Shown: positions 23,829-30,862 of the stretch, piece by piece
Layout: each line of letters opens with the position of its first letter
Position numbering within the stretch: the stretch's first letter is position 1
Assembly (NCBI GenBank): GCA_017392345.1
Contig: JAFOVN010000047.1
Span: forward strand, 1 to 38,406
Reading direction: 5' to 3'
DNA: 38,406 nucleotides
DNA from: Alphaproteobacteria bacterium
GTDB taxonomy: Bacteria > Pseudomonadota > Alphaproteobacteria > Rs-D84
Position numbers and translations under genes: made by a program
Notes under the pieces: generated by a model
Told to the model about the DNA's origin: nothing
What the model saw: only the letters and a program-made list of their open reading frames with translations
The model's database searches: none

Positions 23829-24837
23829 GTCCCACATTAAATTCATCGCCATAGCCGGCTACGGATTGACCACCGATATAACAACCGATGTCTTCGAAAC
23901 CTTGTTTAACCTGGGCCTTTTTGACAAGGTTCGCCGTCACAATTCCGCCAACGGTCCCCAAAACAACACCCGCAATACTGTCCGATGCAAGACGCGCGGT
24001 GTTAAATTCGCCGTTTTCATCACGCCATACATTTTTTTCAAACCCACCAATCGTTGCCGTTAAACTGTTAAATTTGCTGTCCAGGTCGCTTTCCAAACCC
24101 GCAACATATTTTGCCGTCCATTCACATTTGCCATTTTTGATTTCTTTGTTTGGATTGTCACATTCTGTTCCGTTTAATAAATTATCATTATTCAGTAAAT
24201 TAGCTGAATATGTTATACATTGGTGTAAATCATGGTCATACCGTTTTTTGTCATCTATACATTTGCATTTGTATGGTCCATCGTTTATTAAATTAATTTC
24301 CACTTCACAACGACAAAAAGGACCTTCAGACCATGGTGCAGTACCACCAGACAGAAAACATTCTCTATCCAACGAATCAAATTTATCATAATCATATTTA
24401 CAAATAGTGTCCTTCTGTATCGCCCATCCTTCCCTTTCATTTCCGTAACAAATCGATCTTTCATCAAAACCCGTTGCACAATTATATCTAGCTCTATTAT
24501 GTGTATTTATTACTGTTTGCAAGTCGTCACCACATTTTGTATTCACATAGAAATCTTTCCATTCACCCCGAGCATTGCATATTTGCGCTGTAACTTTAAG
24601 TGGTGTCCATACAACATCATCAATATCACAACCTTTATTATCATCATGACCATTTTTATCATGGTGTGTACCACAGAAAACAAATGTTCCGGCATTTGAA
24701 CCTGTATTTTCTAATAAAACATACGAAGAAATAGAATTATAATCTATATCAGAGGCAAGTATTGGTAAACATTTTCCACAAAACGCAAAATTAATAAAAC
24801 CCAAATAAAAATATAACGCAAATAAAATTTTTTTCAT
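23824..24837 (-). CDS. Secreted cysteine-rich protein with C-terminal glycine-rich segment, 337 aa
   Basis: Unrecognised exported protein related in style to the 11.5-21.5 kb genes. The signal peptide is about residues 1-20 (ending AFC/GKC region). The mature part has about 20 cysteines in EGF-like spacing (for example FCRCEVEI, YKCKCIDDKK) and is notably AT-rich. Near 285-305 a glycine-zipper hydrophobic segment appears (SIAGVVLGTVGGIVTANLV), then a conserved-looking tail with GCYIGGQSVAGYGDEF. The start at 24837 is preferred to the ATG at 24885 because the signal peptide begins there and AGAGAG precedes it. No promoter is visible in the 70 bp upstream. The nearest is at 25092-25120, beyond a terminator, so expression probably depends on read-through of the leader RNA at 24909-25085. 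Confidence 0.75.
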   Translation of the reverse strand: MKKILFALYFYLGFINFAFCGKCLPILASDIDYNSISSYVLLENTGSNAGTFVFCGTHHDKNGHDDNKGCDIDDVVWTPLKVTAQICNARGEWKDFYVNTKCGDDLQTVINTHNRARYNCATGFDERSICYGNEREGWAIQKDTICKYDYDKFDSLDRECFLSGGTAPWSEGPFCRCEVEINLINDGPYKCKCIDDKKRYDHDLHQCITYSANLLNNDNLLNGTECDNPNKEIKNGKCEWTAKYVAGLESDLDSKFNSLTATIGGFEKNVWRDENGEFNTARLASDSIAGVVLGTVGGIVTANLVKKAQVKQGFEDIGCYIGGQSVAGYGDEFNVGR

Positions 24838-24855
24838 AGTTTTTTCTCTCTTTTT

Positions 24856-24908
24856 TACCCATACCCCGTCGCCGTTCGGCGACACCCCTTTCCCCAGAAA
24901 GGGGAATT
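24856..24908 (+). repeat. Two-hairpin palindromic repeat, copy F
   Basis: ACCCATACCCC, hairpin GTCGCC gttc GGCGAC (one base-pair register), then CCCCTTTC ccca GAAAGGGG and AATTAA. It lies between the leader terminator and the 337-aa gene. Confidence 0.8.
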
Positions 24909-24937
24909 AAAAAACCACCGAATTGCTTCAAGTGGTT
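24909..24937 (-). terminator. Intrinsic terminator at the end of the structured RNA
   Basis: Minus strand AACCAC tt GAA gcaa TTC g GTGGTT followed by TTTT. The 5' arm is part of segment c (24941-24932), which can pair instead with segment b (25004-24995). Confidence 0.8.
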
Positions 24938-25085
24938 GGAGATTAACGACTACGTTCCGAGGAAATAGTGGGCTTATTCTATATACCCACTGCCCTCCAA
25001 CCACACGTGGTTGGAGATGTTTTATGTCCCCGCGGACACTCGGAATCGTGGGTCATTACACCCCACCGACGGAACACCCGCCGGC
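24909..25085 (-). ncRNA. Structured RNA of about 177 nt: candidate attenuator leader or small RNA
   Basis: Bounded by a good promoter (25120-25092) and an intrinsic terminator. On the minus strand the predicted hairpins, in order, are CCGGCGG/CCGTCGG (25084-25066), GTGGG/CCCAC (25066-25048), and TGTCC gcgg GGACA (25038-25025). Next come CTCCAACCA cgtg TGGTTGGAG (25016-24995) and AGTGGG/CCCACT (24991-24967). An outer stem TTCCGAG/CTCGGAA (25045-25039 with 24961-24955) encloses the last three. CTCCAACCAC occurs twice (a, 25016-25007; c, 24941-24932) and its complement once (b, 25004-24995). Pairing a:b leaves c free to build the terminator; pairing b:c would prevent it. I could not match it to 6S RNA, tmRNA, RNase P RNA, SRP RNA or a riboswitch I know. 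Confidence 0.55.
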
Positions 25086-25091
25086 ATATAA

Positions 25092-25120
25092 ATTTTACCA
25101 TAAAATGACGGTTGGTGCAA
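25092..25120 (-). promoter_or_regulatory. Promoter of the structured RNA
   Basis: Minus-strand TTGCAC (25120-25115), 17-bp spacer, TAAAAT (25097-25092) with TGG just upstream. Start predicted near 25085. Confidence 0.75.
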
Positions 25121-25242
25121 GAGCGTTCGTAAAAAAGAAAATAATTCCAGAGAATCGTCACACCGCTGAAGAGCGGTGCCCAGGCATCGCGACAGCGATG
25201 ACTTGCCCCGCAGGGAATGCGATGTGCGCTTTGCGACATCGC
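25121..25242. other. Gene-free stretch with three consecutive perfect palindromes
   Basis: CACCGCT gaag AGCGGTG (25161-25178), CATCGC gaca GCGATG (25185-25200) and GCGATGT...ACATCGC (25219-25242, with an inner CGC ttt GCG). No coding sequence is seen. Copies G and the 52-bp repeat follow, and 25391-25478 holds only a short GTCAC...GTGAC dyad. Confidence 0.5.
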
Positions 25243-25295
25243 ACCACTACCCCGTCCGCGTTCGCGGCCACCCCTTCGCCAGCGAAGGGGACTTG
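25243..25295 (+). repeat. Two-hairpin palindromic repeat, copy G
   Basis: ACCACTACCCC, hairpin CCGCG tt CGCGG, then CCCCTTCGC ca GCGAAGGGG and ACTT; near-identical in its second hairpin to copy E. Confidence 0.8.
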
Positions 25296-25338
25296 TCTGC
25301 GACGCGATCGCGGCATTTGCTATCGCAAAGCCGGATGG

Positions 25339-25390
25339 ATACCGCCCTTCGGCGGTATGACGGAAAAAAACACGGGCGCGTTCGCGCCCG
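25339..25390. repeat. 52-bp repeat, copy 2
   Basis: Direct repeat of 23636-23687 with one mismatch (C for T in the first loop). Confidence 0.85.
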
Positions 25391-25478
25391 CACCCGTCAC
25401 GGCCACGGTACCGCTTTGCGGTGACGGGACGGACTTACACCTTGTCTCGCTGTAGCAATAGCGAAAGCGGATAACACT

Positions 25479-25504
25479 AAAAAACACCCTTTCGGGTGTT
25501 TTTT
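25479..25504 (-). terminator. Terminator of the spc/alpha ribosomal operon after rpsK
   Basis: AAAAAACACCC tttc GGGTGTTTTTT, ending one base from the rpsK stop. Symmetrical, so it can act in both directions. Its presence right after rpsK means rpsK is now the operon's last gene. Confidence 0.92.
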
Positions 25505-25505
25505 C

Positions 25506-25883
25506 TTAAACTCTACGCACTTTCTTTGGACGACAACCGTTGTGCGGAATACGCGTTGTATCGGTAATACTTTGCACAACCAACCCGGCATTAGCCAAAC
25601 CACGAACCGCGGATTCACGACCCTGACCAATTCCGCGCATAAGGACATCGACGGTCTTCATACCCATTTCGGCAACCTTTTTGCCAACCGCGTCCGCAAC
25701 AACCGTCGCCGCATACGGGGTCGATTTCTTTGCGCCCTTGAAATTATTCGCGCCCGCCGTCGCCCAGGTCAAAACCGCACCCGATTGATCAGTGATTGTG
25801 ATACGCGTATTATTATTCGTGGCAACGACATGAGCAATGCCGTGCGAAACTTTTTTTACAACTTTCTTTTTATTTATTGCCAT
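25506..25883 (-). CDS. rpsK: 30S ribosomal protein S11
   Basis: Platform protein of the small subunit near the E site and the Shine-Dalgarno helix. All 125 aa are canonical, with GIAHVVATNNNTRITITD at the start of the fold, SGAVLTWATAG, then DVLMRGIGQGRESAVRGL and the basic C-terminus IPHNGCRPKKVRRV. AAAAGGA precedes the ATG. In most bacteria rpoA and rplQ follow directly; here a terminator follows and rpoA-rplQ are on the other strand. Confidence 0.98.
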   Translation of the reverse strand: MAINKKKVVKKVSHGIAHVVATNNNTRITITDQSGAVLTWATAGANNFKGAKKSTPYAATVVADAVGKKVAEMGMKTVDVLMRGIGQGRESAVRGLANAGLVVQSITDTTRIPHNGCRPKKVRRV

Positions 25884-25947
25884 TTTTATTTTTTCCTTTT
25901 ATTAGATGTCTTCAATTAACTATCGTGTTAATCTCTACCCAACGGGA

Positions 25948-26325
25948 TTATTTACCCTTGACCGCAGAACCCGCGACAACGATACGTTTACCCTTGCGCG
26001 TACGGGCATTGGTCTGTGTCCGTTGACCGCGAACCGGCAAACGGTTACGATGACGGATACCGCGATATGTTTTCAAATCTTGCAACCGTTTGATATTCAT
26101 CGCAACTTCACGACGAACGTCACCTTCGACCTTGAAATTCTGTTCAATATAGTTCGAAATTTTGATAACGTCTTCGTCGGTCAAATCCTTTGCGCGCAGA
26201 CCATCCTTTAACTTTAATGCCTTGCAAATCTGTGCGGCGCGGGTTGGCCCAATGCCGTGAATGTATTGCAAAGCGGCCTCGATACGTTTTTCTGTGGGTA
26301 TATTTACACCTGCTATACGTGCCAT
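25948..26325 (-). CDS. rpsM: 30S ribosomal protein S13
   Basis: Head protein that bridges to the large subunit and touches the P-site tRNA through its tail. 125 aa, with [20 protein letters not shown] at the N-terminus (helix-two-turn-helix), then [20 protein letters not shown], and [20 protein letters not shown] followed by a basic tail. AAAAGGA precedes the ATG. adk, which commonly sits between secY and rpsM in Alphaproteobacteria, and rpmJ/infA are absent here; only 111 bp separate rpsM from secY. Confidence 0.98.
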   Translation of the reverse strand: MARIAGVNIPTEKRIEAALQYIHGIGPTRAAQICKALKLKDGLRAKDLTDEDVIKISNYIEQNFKVEGDVRREVAMNIKRLQDLKTYRGIRHRNRLPVRGQRTQTNARTRKGKRIVVAGSAVKGK

Positions 26326-26436
26326 TTTTATTTTTCCTTTTTATTTTTTTGTTCGGACGTTTCCGCCCCCATTTTTGCCATCACGACAATTCTATACGAA
26401 TCGGCGCAAAAGTCAAACCTTTGTTTCACGCAAGTT

Positions 26437-27753
26437 TTAATTACGGAAACGACCTTTCTTTGCGGCGCCCATAACGCCATGATACTGTTTTGCAACCAAA
26501 TATGATTGCACCTGGTTCATGGTGTCAAGCACGACACCCGCAACGATTAAAACACTGGTTCCGCCAATCATCAACGGCATTCCAAAGTGCGTATTCAAAA
26601 TAATCGGCAACACGCACACGACAATCAGGTACAAAACGCCAATCGCCGTCACCCGTGACACCATGGAATCCAAGAAACTCACCGTCTGTTCGCCCGGCCG
26701 TACGCCCGGAATATAACCACCGGCATTGCGCAGATTATTACTGGTTTCTTCGGAATTGAACACGACCGCCGTTTGGAAATACGCAAAGAACGCAATCAAA
26801 ATCGTGTACAAAATGATATATGACCACGCCCCATAAGTAAAGAATCCCATTATATTTTGCACAACAAGATTTTCACTTTGAACGAATCGTTGCACAAACG
26901 CCGGCAACATCATAATGGACGATGCGAACACCGGCCCCATAACGCCCGACATATTGACCTTTATCGGCAAATACGACGCGTTAGTATTCACAACACCGTT
27001 CGCCATAACCTGGCGCGGGTACAAGATTTGCACGCGACGTTGCGCCAATTCAAAGAACGCAATCAACGCAACAATTCCGACCACAAACAATATCACCAAC
27101 GCAATCATCGCCGGCGACATTTGCCCAACGGACCCAAGGGACACAATTTTCGCGACACCTTCGGGAATTTGCGCGATAATGCCCGCGAAAATAAGCAACG
27201 ATGCGCCCTGGCCTATGCCACGCGCGGTAATTTGTTCCGCAAGCCACATGACAAAAACCGTTCCACCGACCAGCGCAATAATCGCCGACAATTCAAACGA
27301 AAATCCCGGATTCACAACCGCACGAACACCATTGACCGGCGCCATCACTTCTAATCCGCGCACCACGGCCCAACCCTGAACCACCGCAAGCAATACCGCC
27401 AAATAGCGTGTATATTGGTTGATTTTGATACGACCCGATTCGCCCTCTTTGCGTAAATCATTTAGCGATTTGCTGGTCGCGGTCAACAATTGCAACACGA
27501 TAGATGCCGAAATATACGGGAAAATGTTAAGTGCCAACACCGACATACGCGAAAGCGACCCACCAGTGAACATATCAAACATGCCCATCATACCACTGCC
27601 TTCGCCGGTAAACAGGTGCAACACCGCCGACGCATTTACGCCCGGCAACGGAATAAACGACCCGATACGATAGATAACCAGCGCCCCGAGCGTAAATAAA
27701 ATACGCTTTTGCAAATCTGAAAGTTTCCCAAAAAACCTTGATATGAATTTCAT
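26437..27753 (-). CDS. secY: Protein translocase subunit SecY
   Basis: Channel of the Sec translocon, inner membrane. 438 aa with ten membrane segments and the usual landmarks: ALVIYRIGSFIPLPGVN in the first span, the plug region after it, GIGQGASLLIFAGI in the fifth span, cytoplasmic AQRRVQILYPRQ before the loop, GYIPGVRPGEQT in the C5 loop that contacts SecA and the ribosome, and a short basic C-terminus. Together with the many exported proteins in this window it is the route they would use. AGGAAAGAG precedes the ATG. Confidence 0.98.
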   Translation of the reverse strand: MKFISRFFGKLSDLQKRILFTLGALVIYRIGSFIPLPGVNASAVLHLFTGEGSGMMGMFDMFTGGSLSRMSVLALNIFPYISASIVLQLLTATSKSLNDLRKEGESGRIKINQYTRYLAVLLAVVQGWAVVRGLEVMAPVNGVRAVVNPGFSFELSAIIALVGGTVFVMWLAEQITARGIGQGASLLIFAGIIAQIPEGVAKIVSLGSVGQMSPAMIALVILFVVGIVALIAFFELAQRRVQILYPRQVMANGVVNTNASYLPIKVNMSGVMGPVFASSIMMLPAFVQRFVQSENLVVQNIMGFFTYGAWSYIILYTILIAFFAYFQTAVVFNSEETSNNLRNAGGYIPGVRPGEQTVSFLDSMVSRVTAIGVLYLIVVCVLPIILNTHFGMPLMIGGTSVLIVAGVVLDTMNQVQSYLVAKQYHGVMGAAKKGRFRN

Positions 27754-27779
27754 GCGCCGTCTCTCTTTCCTATTCCCGT

Positions 27780-28238
27780 TTATTTATTTTTGATTGTTCC
27801 GCCCACTTTGGTAATGGCTTCTTCGGCCGCCTTGGACCATTTTGCCGCAACGATATTCACCGCGGTTTTAATTTCGCCTTTGGCCAAAACCTTCAAACCC
27901 GACATACGACGATTCAAAATTTTTGCCGCCATCAAAGAATCGATACTGATTTCCTTGGCCGCATCAATTTTACCGGCCGCGATAAATTTTTCAATATCGC
28001 CCAAATTGATTGTCGCATAGTGTTTCGCAAATGGATTTGTAAAACCATATTTCGGGAAACGACGCAAAATCGGCATCTGACCACCTTGGAAAGTTGCCTG
28101 TTTACGCGAACCCGCGCGCGCCTTTTGACCCTTGGTTCCACGACCCGCGGTCTTACCATAACCCGACGCCATACCACGCCCAACACGTTTAATATCGGAA
28201 CGTGCACCCTTATTATCCATCAAAGCATTTAATTTCAT
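27780..28238 (-). CDS. rplO: 50S ribosomal protein L15
   Basis: Late-assembly large-subunit protein. 152 aa, with the Gly/Lys/Arg-rich N-terminal extension (KRVGRGMASGYGKTAGRGTK) that threads into 23S rRNA, then GGQMPILRRFPKYGF and the globular C-terminal domain. AAAAAGGA precedes the ATG. A promoter (28291-28264) lies just upstream, so rplO-secY-rpsM-rpsK can be transcribed apart from the genes before the inserted ORF. Confidence 0.97.
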   Translation of the reverse strand: MKLNALMDNKGARSDIKRVGRGMASGYGKTAGRGTKGQKARAGSRKQATFQGGQMPILRRFPKYGFTNPFAKHYATINLGDIEKFIAAGKIDAAKEISIDSLMAAKILNRRMSGLKVLAKGEIKTAVNIVAAKWSKAAEEAITKVGGTIKNK

Positions 28239-28263
28239 TTTTTTTCCTTTTTGTCCTATGACT

Positions 28264-28291
28264 ATTATAGTCTATTTCGCGCATAATACAA
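28264..28291 (-). promoter_or_regulatory. Internal promoter before rplO
   Basis: Minus-strand TTGTAT (28291-28286), 16-bp spacer, TATAAT (28269-28264). Start predicted near 28257, about 20 nt before the rplO ATG. Confidence 0.7.
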
Positions 28292-28315
28292 GATTACACA
28301 CTCGGTTAATTTTGG

Positions 28316-28642
28316 TTACTTGCCAAGTTGTTGCATTTGTTGTTCTGCATAACTCCTTAATACAGGCAACATCGCACTCAATTTCTCCAATGTGTTGTAT
28401 GATCCTAACTCCATATCCTTCGACACCGCAAGCACAAACAAACGTTCTACCGCTCTTGCACGGCTGACCTTGAAAGGACAACGTTCTTTTCTGCGAATTG
28501 CTGAAGCATACAGATTAAACAACTTATCCATTTGGTTAGGATGGAAAGCACACATCCACTGGAAAATCCACAACAATTTTTCTCCTGTTTTTATTTTGTC
28601 CATATTAACAGAAAGAGAAAAACCTGACCTGCCGCCCAACAT
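28316..28642 (-). CDS. Hypothetical protein inserted in the spc operon (108 aa)
   Basis: I do not recognise this protein. It lies between rpmD and rplO, which are adjacent in nearly all bacteria. The ATG at 28642 is preferred (GAGG nine bases upstream). A GTG at 28657, directly after the rpmD stop, gives a 113-aa version. The product is basic and likely helical (NLYASAIRRKERCPFKVSRA, then LEKLSAMLPVLRSYAEQQMQ) with no signal peptide or clear membrane span. It reads with the operon and is followed by a fresh promoter for rplO. Possibly a lineage-specific gene; a ribosome-related role would be speculation. Confidence 0.6.
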   Translation of the reverse strand: MLGGRSGFSLSVNMDKIKTGEKLLWIFQWMCAFHPNQMDKLFNLYASAIRRKERCPFKVSRARAVERLFVLAVSKDMELGSYNTLEKLSAMLPVLRSYAEQQMQQLGK

Positions 28643-28657
28643 CCTATTTCGCCTCAC

Positions 28658-28840
28658 CTATTCTTCCGTTACACTGACCAAATGCGCGACTTTGGCAATC
28701 ATACCACGAATCGCGGCATTGTCCGCGAATTCATGCGATTTGCCAATACGCCCCAATCCCAATGTCGCCAAAATTTTGCGTTGCGATTCCGGACGACCGA
28801 TAACACTCTTGATTTGTTTTACAATTATTTTTTTTGCCAT
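28658..28840 (-). CDS. rpmD: 50S ribosomal protein L30
   Basis: Small large-subunit protein, 60 aa from the ATG at 28840 (AAGGTGAT upstream; an in-frame start three codons earlier has no site). Canonical core: [20 protein letters not shown], then [20 protein letters not shown], and a short tail ending VTEE. It sits after rpsE as usual, but the next gene is an unrecognised ORF instead of rplO. Confidence 0.96.
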   Translation of the reverse strand: MAKKIIVKQIKSVIGRPESQRKILATLGLGRIGKSHEFADNAAIRGMIAKVAHLVSVTEE

Positions 28841-28855
28841 AACAATCACCTTTTA

Positions 28856-29419
28856 TTATTTGTCTTCCGTTTCTTTTGCTTCTTCGGCCATTTTCTTGCC
28901 GTCACGACCCGCAACAATTTCCGCAACCGTTTTACCACGACGCGCCGCCACGGTCTTTGGCGAATTCATCTTTGAAAACGCAAGGAACACCGCACGAATC
29001 ATATTGTTCGGGTTATTCGCACCCTGGGACTTCACAACGACATCTTGGACCCCCAGGCAATCGAACACCGCACGCAACGCACCACCCGCAATAATACCAG
29101 TACCGGGAACCGCACTACGCAGAACCAATTTACTTGCACCATATTTAACCGAAATATCATGATGCAATGTGCGGCCTTCTTTCAGTGGAACGCGAATCAT
29201 TTTTGCCTTGGCGGCCTTGGTTGCTTTTTGCACGGCGGATTGCACTTCCAACGCCTTGCCTTTACCAAAACCAACCTTGCCGGCCTTGTCCCCAACAACG
29301 ACGAGTGCCGAAAAAGACATATTCTTACCGCCCTTCACAGTTTTGGAAACGCGGTTCACAGAAACCAATTTATCTACTAAATTATCTGTCTGTAAATTTT
29401 TATTATCAAAACGTGCCAT
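28856..29419 (-). CDS. rpsE: 30S ribosomal protein S5
   Basis: Small-subunit protein at the mRNA entry and decoding-fidelity region. 187 aa: S5 dsRNA-binding-like N-domain ([20 protein letters not shown] region), [12 protein letters not shown], then the C-domain with [20 protein letters not shown] and [20 protein letters not shown]. The last 20 residues are Glu/Lys-rich. GGAG precedes the ATG. Confidence 0.98.
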   Translation of the reverse strand: MARFDNKNLQTDNLVDKLVSVNRVSKTVKGGKNMSFSALVVVGDKAGKVGFGKGKALEVQSAVQKATKAAKAKMIRVPLKEGRTLHHDISVKYGASKLVLRSAVPGTGIIAGGALRAVFDCLGVQDVVVKSQGANNPNNMIRAVFLAFSKMNSPKTVAARRGKTVAEIVAGRDGKKMAEEAKETEDK

Positions 29420-29438
29420 TTATAAACTCCATTTATAT

Positions 29439-29795
29439 TTAGATTCTGACGCCACCGGCGCGGATTGCCTCGCACAATGCCTTTACACGACCATGATAGC
29501 GATACGCCCCACGATCGAAATAGCAATTGTCCGCAATTTTTGCCGCGACAACACGTTCGGCGAACGCCTTGCCAACCAATTCGGCACCCGCGATATTCCA
29601 ACCGTGCCCCTTAAAGCCCTTTTCTTTGGACGATGCGGCACAAATTGTACGGCCCTTTACATCATCAATGGCCTGAATTTCAATATGACGACCACTGCGG
29701 AAAACCGACAAACGGATTTTCCCAGGGTTTTTCTTTTTCAACGCAACGCGTGTCACCAATTTGCGTCTTTCTTCCGTAGATAAATGTTTCAACAT
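29439..29795 (-). CDS. rplR: 50S ribosomal protein L18
   Basis: 5S rRNA-binding protein of the central protuberance. 118 aa with a basic N-terminus (EERRKLVTRVALKKKNPGKI), then IRLSVFRSGRHIEIQAID, and the end RYHGRVKALCEAIRAGGVRI, all canonical. AAAAAAGGA precedes the ATG. The 47-bp gap to rplF contains a small CCCGTAACAGCGG dyad also seen before rplE. Confidence 0.98.
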   Translation of the reverse strand: MLKHLSTEERRKLVTRVALKKKNPGKIRLSVFRSGRHIEIQAIDDVKGRTICAASSKEKGFKGHGWNIAGAELVGKAFAERVVAAKIADNCYFDRGAYRYHGRVKALCEAIRAGGVRI

Positions 29796-29842
29796 TTTTT
29801 TTCCTTTTTTCCAATTCCCGTAACAGCGGAAATTTTTACTTA

Positions 29843-30394
29843 TTATTTCTTTTTACCTTCTTTGTGGCGAACCTTTTCACCCTTATAGAAGATGCCCTTG
29901 GCCTTGTACGGGTCCATTTTGCGAATCTTGTGAATTTTGTCCGCGAACAGACCGACCGCACATTTGTCATTACCACTGATGGTAAATTCCGTCGGCGTTT
30001 CACCCATTGTCACGGTCAAACCATCCGGAATTTCCATAACAACATCATGCGAAAAGCCAACCACCAAAGTGAATTTTTTGCCACTGACCGATGCCTTGTA
30101 TCCGACACCCTTCATATACATCGCCTTGGAAAAGCCATGTGTCACGCCTTCGACCGCATTACGGATATTGCGGGTCATTGTCCCCCACATCGCACGCGAC
30201 GCCTTGTCTTCGGCATCTTTCGGGGTGACTACAACCTGGCCGGCTTCGACCTTGACATCAACCAAACCGGAATTTTTCGTATTCATTGGAACGGTCAATT
30301 CACCCTTTGGCCCTTTGATAACCAATTTGTCGCCATCCACAGATGCAACCACACCATCAATCAATTTAACTGGATATTTTCCTGCCCTTGACAT
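29843..30394 (-). CDS. rplF: 50S ribosomal protein L6
   Basis: Binds near the sarcin-ricin loop and the factor-binding site. 183 aa with the two tandem L6 domains (about 1-80 and 85-175); the C-terminal signature DKIHKIRKMDPYKAKGIFYK is present, followed by a Lys-rich end. AAAAGGA precedes the ATG, and the gene starts 16 bp after the rpsH stop. Confidence 0.98.
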   Translation of the reverse strand: MSRAGKYPVKLIDGVVASVDGDKLVIKGPKGELTVPMNTKNSGLVDVKVEAGQVVVTPKDAEDKASRAMWGTMTRNIRNAVEGVTHGFSKAMYMKGVGYKASVSGKKFTLVVGFSHDVVMEIPDGLTVTMGETPTEFTISGNDKCAVGLFADKIHKIRKMDPYKAKGIFYKGEKVRHKEGKKK

Positions 30395-30410
30395 AATTAC
30401 ATCCTTTTAA

Positions 30411-30809
30411 TTATATAACCTTGCACAAAACTTCACCGCCGACATTCATCAGGCGCGCCTTGTGATCCGTCATGACACCATGTGGCGTTGACACAATCGA
30501 AATCCCCAGGCCATTCAACACGCGTGGCATCTTTGCGGCACCAGAATAGACACGGCGTCCCGGTTTTGAAACCGCAGAAATATCTTGAATTGCACCATTT
30601 CCGCCGACATATTTCAACACGACGACCAAATTTGAACGATGTTCATCGATTTCTTCTTTGCGAAAATCTTCGATAAAACCTTCTTCTTTAAGAACCGCCA
30701 AAACCGCGGCACGTAATTTGCTGTTCGGAACAGTTATGGTTTCTTTACCCGCGTTTTGACCATTACGTATACGCGCAACCATATCTCCGATTGGGTGTGA
30801 TAATGACAT
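30411..30809 (-). CDS. rpsH: 30S ribosomal protein S8
   Basis: Primary 16S rRNA-binding protein, central domain, and the translational repressor of the spc operon in E. coli. 132 aa with HPIGDMVARIRNGQ at the N-terminus and the C-terminal signature GLGISIVSTPHGVMTDHKAR followed by GGEVLCKVI. TAGGAG precedes the ATG. Whether S8 autoregulates here cannot be seen. Confidence 0.98.
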   Translation of the reverse strand: MSLSHPIGDMVARIRNGQNAGKETITVPNSKLRAAVLAVLKEEGFIEDFRKEEIDEHRSNLVVVLKYVGGNGAIQDISAVSKPGRRVYSGAAKMPRVLNGLGISIVSTPHGVMTDHKARLMNVGGEVLCKVI

Positions 30810-30862
30810 CTTTTTACTCCTATGCTAACCGATTGCATTGTCCACAACCGGCACGTTTATTT

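Noticed and set aside
24909..25085. Structured RNA as 6S RNA, tmRNA or RNase P RNA
   Set aside because: The 5' and 3' ends do not pair as a closing stem, there is no tag-peptide frame with CCA end, and no RNase P core motifs; the shape is multi-hairpin, not a rod.
14551..25295. Palindromic repeats as a CRISPR array
   Set aside because: Copies are dispersed, in both orientations, kilobases apart and without uniform spacers; no cas genes are present.
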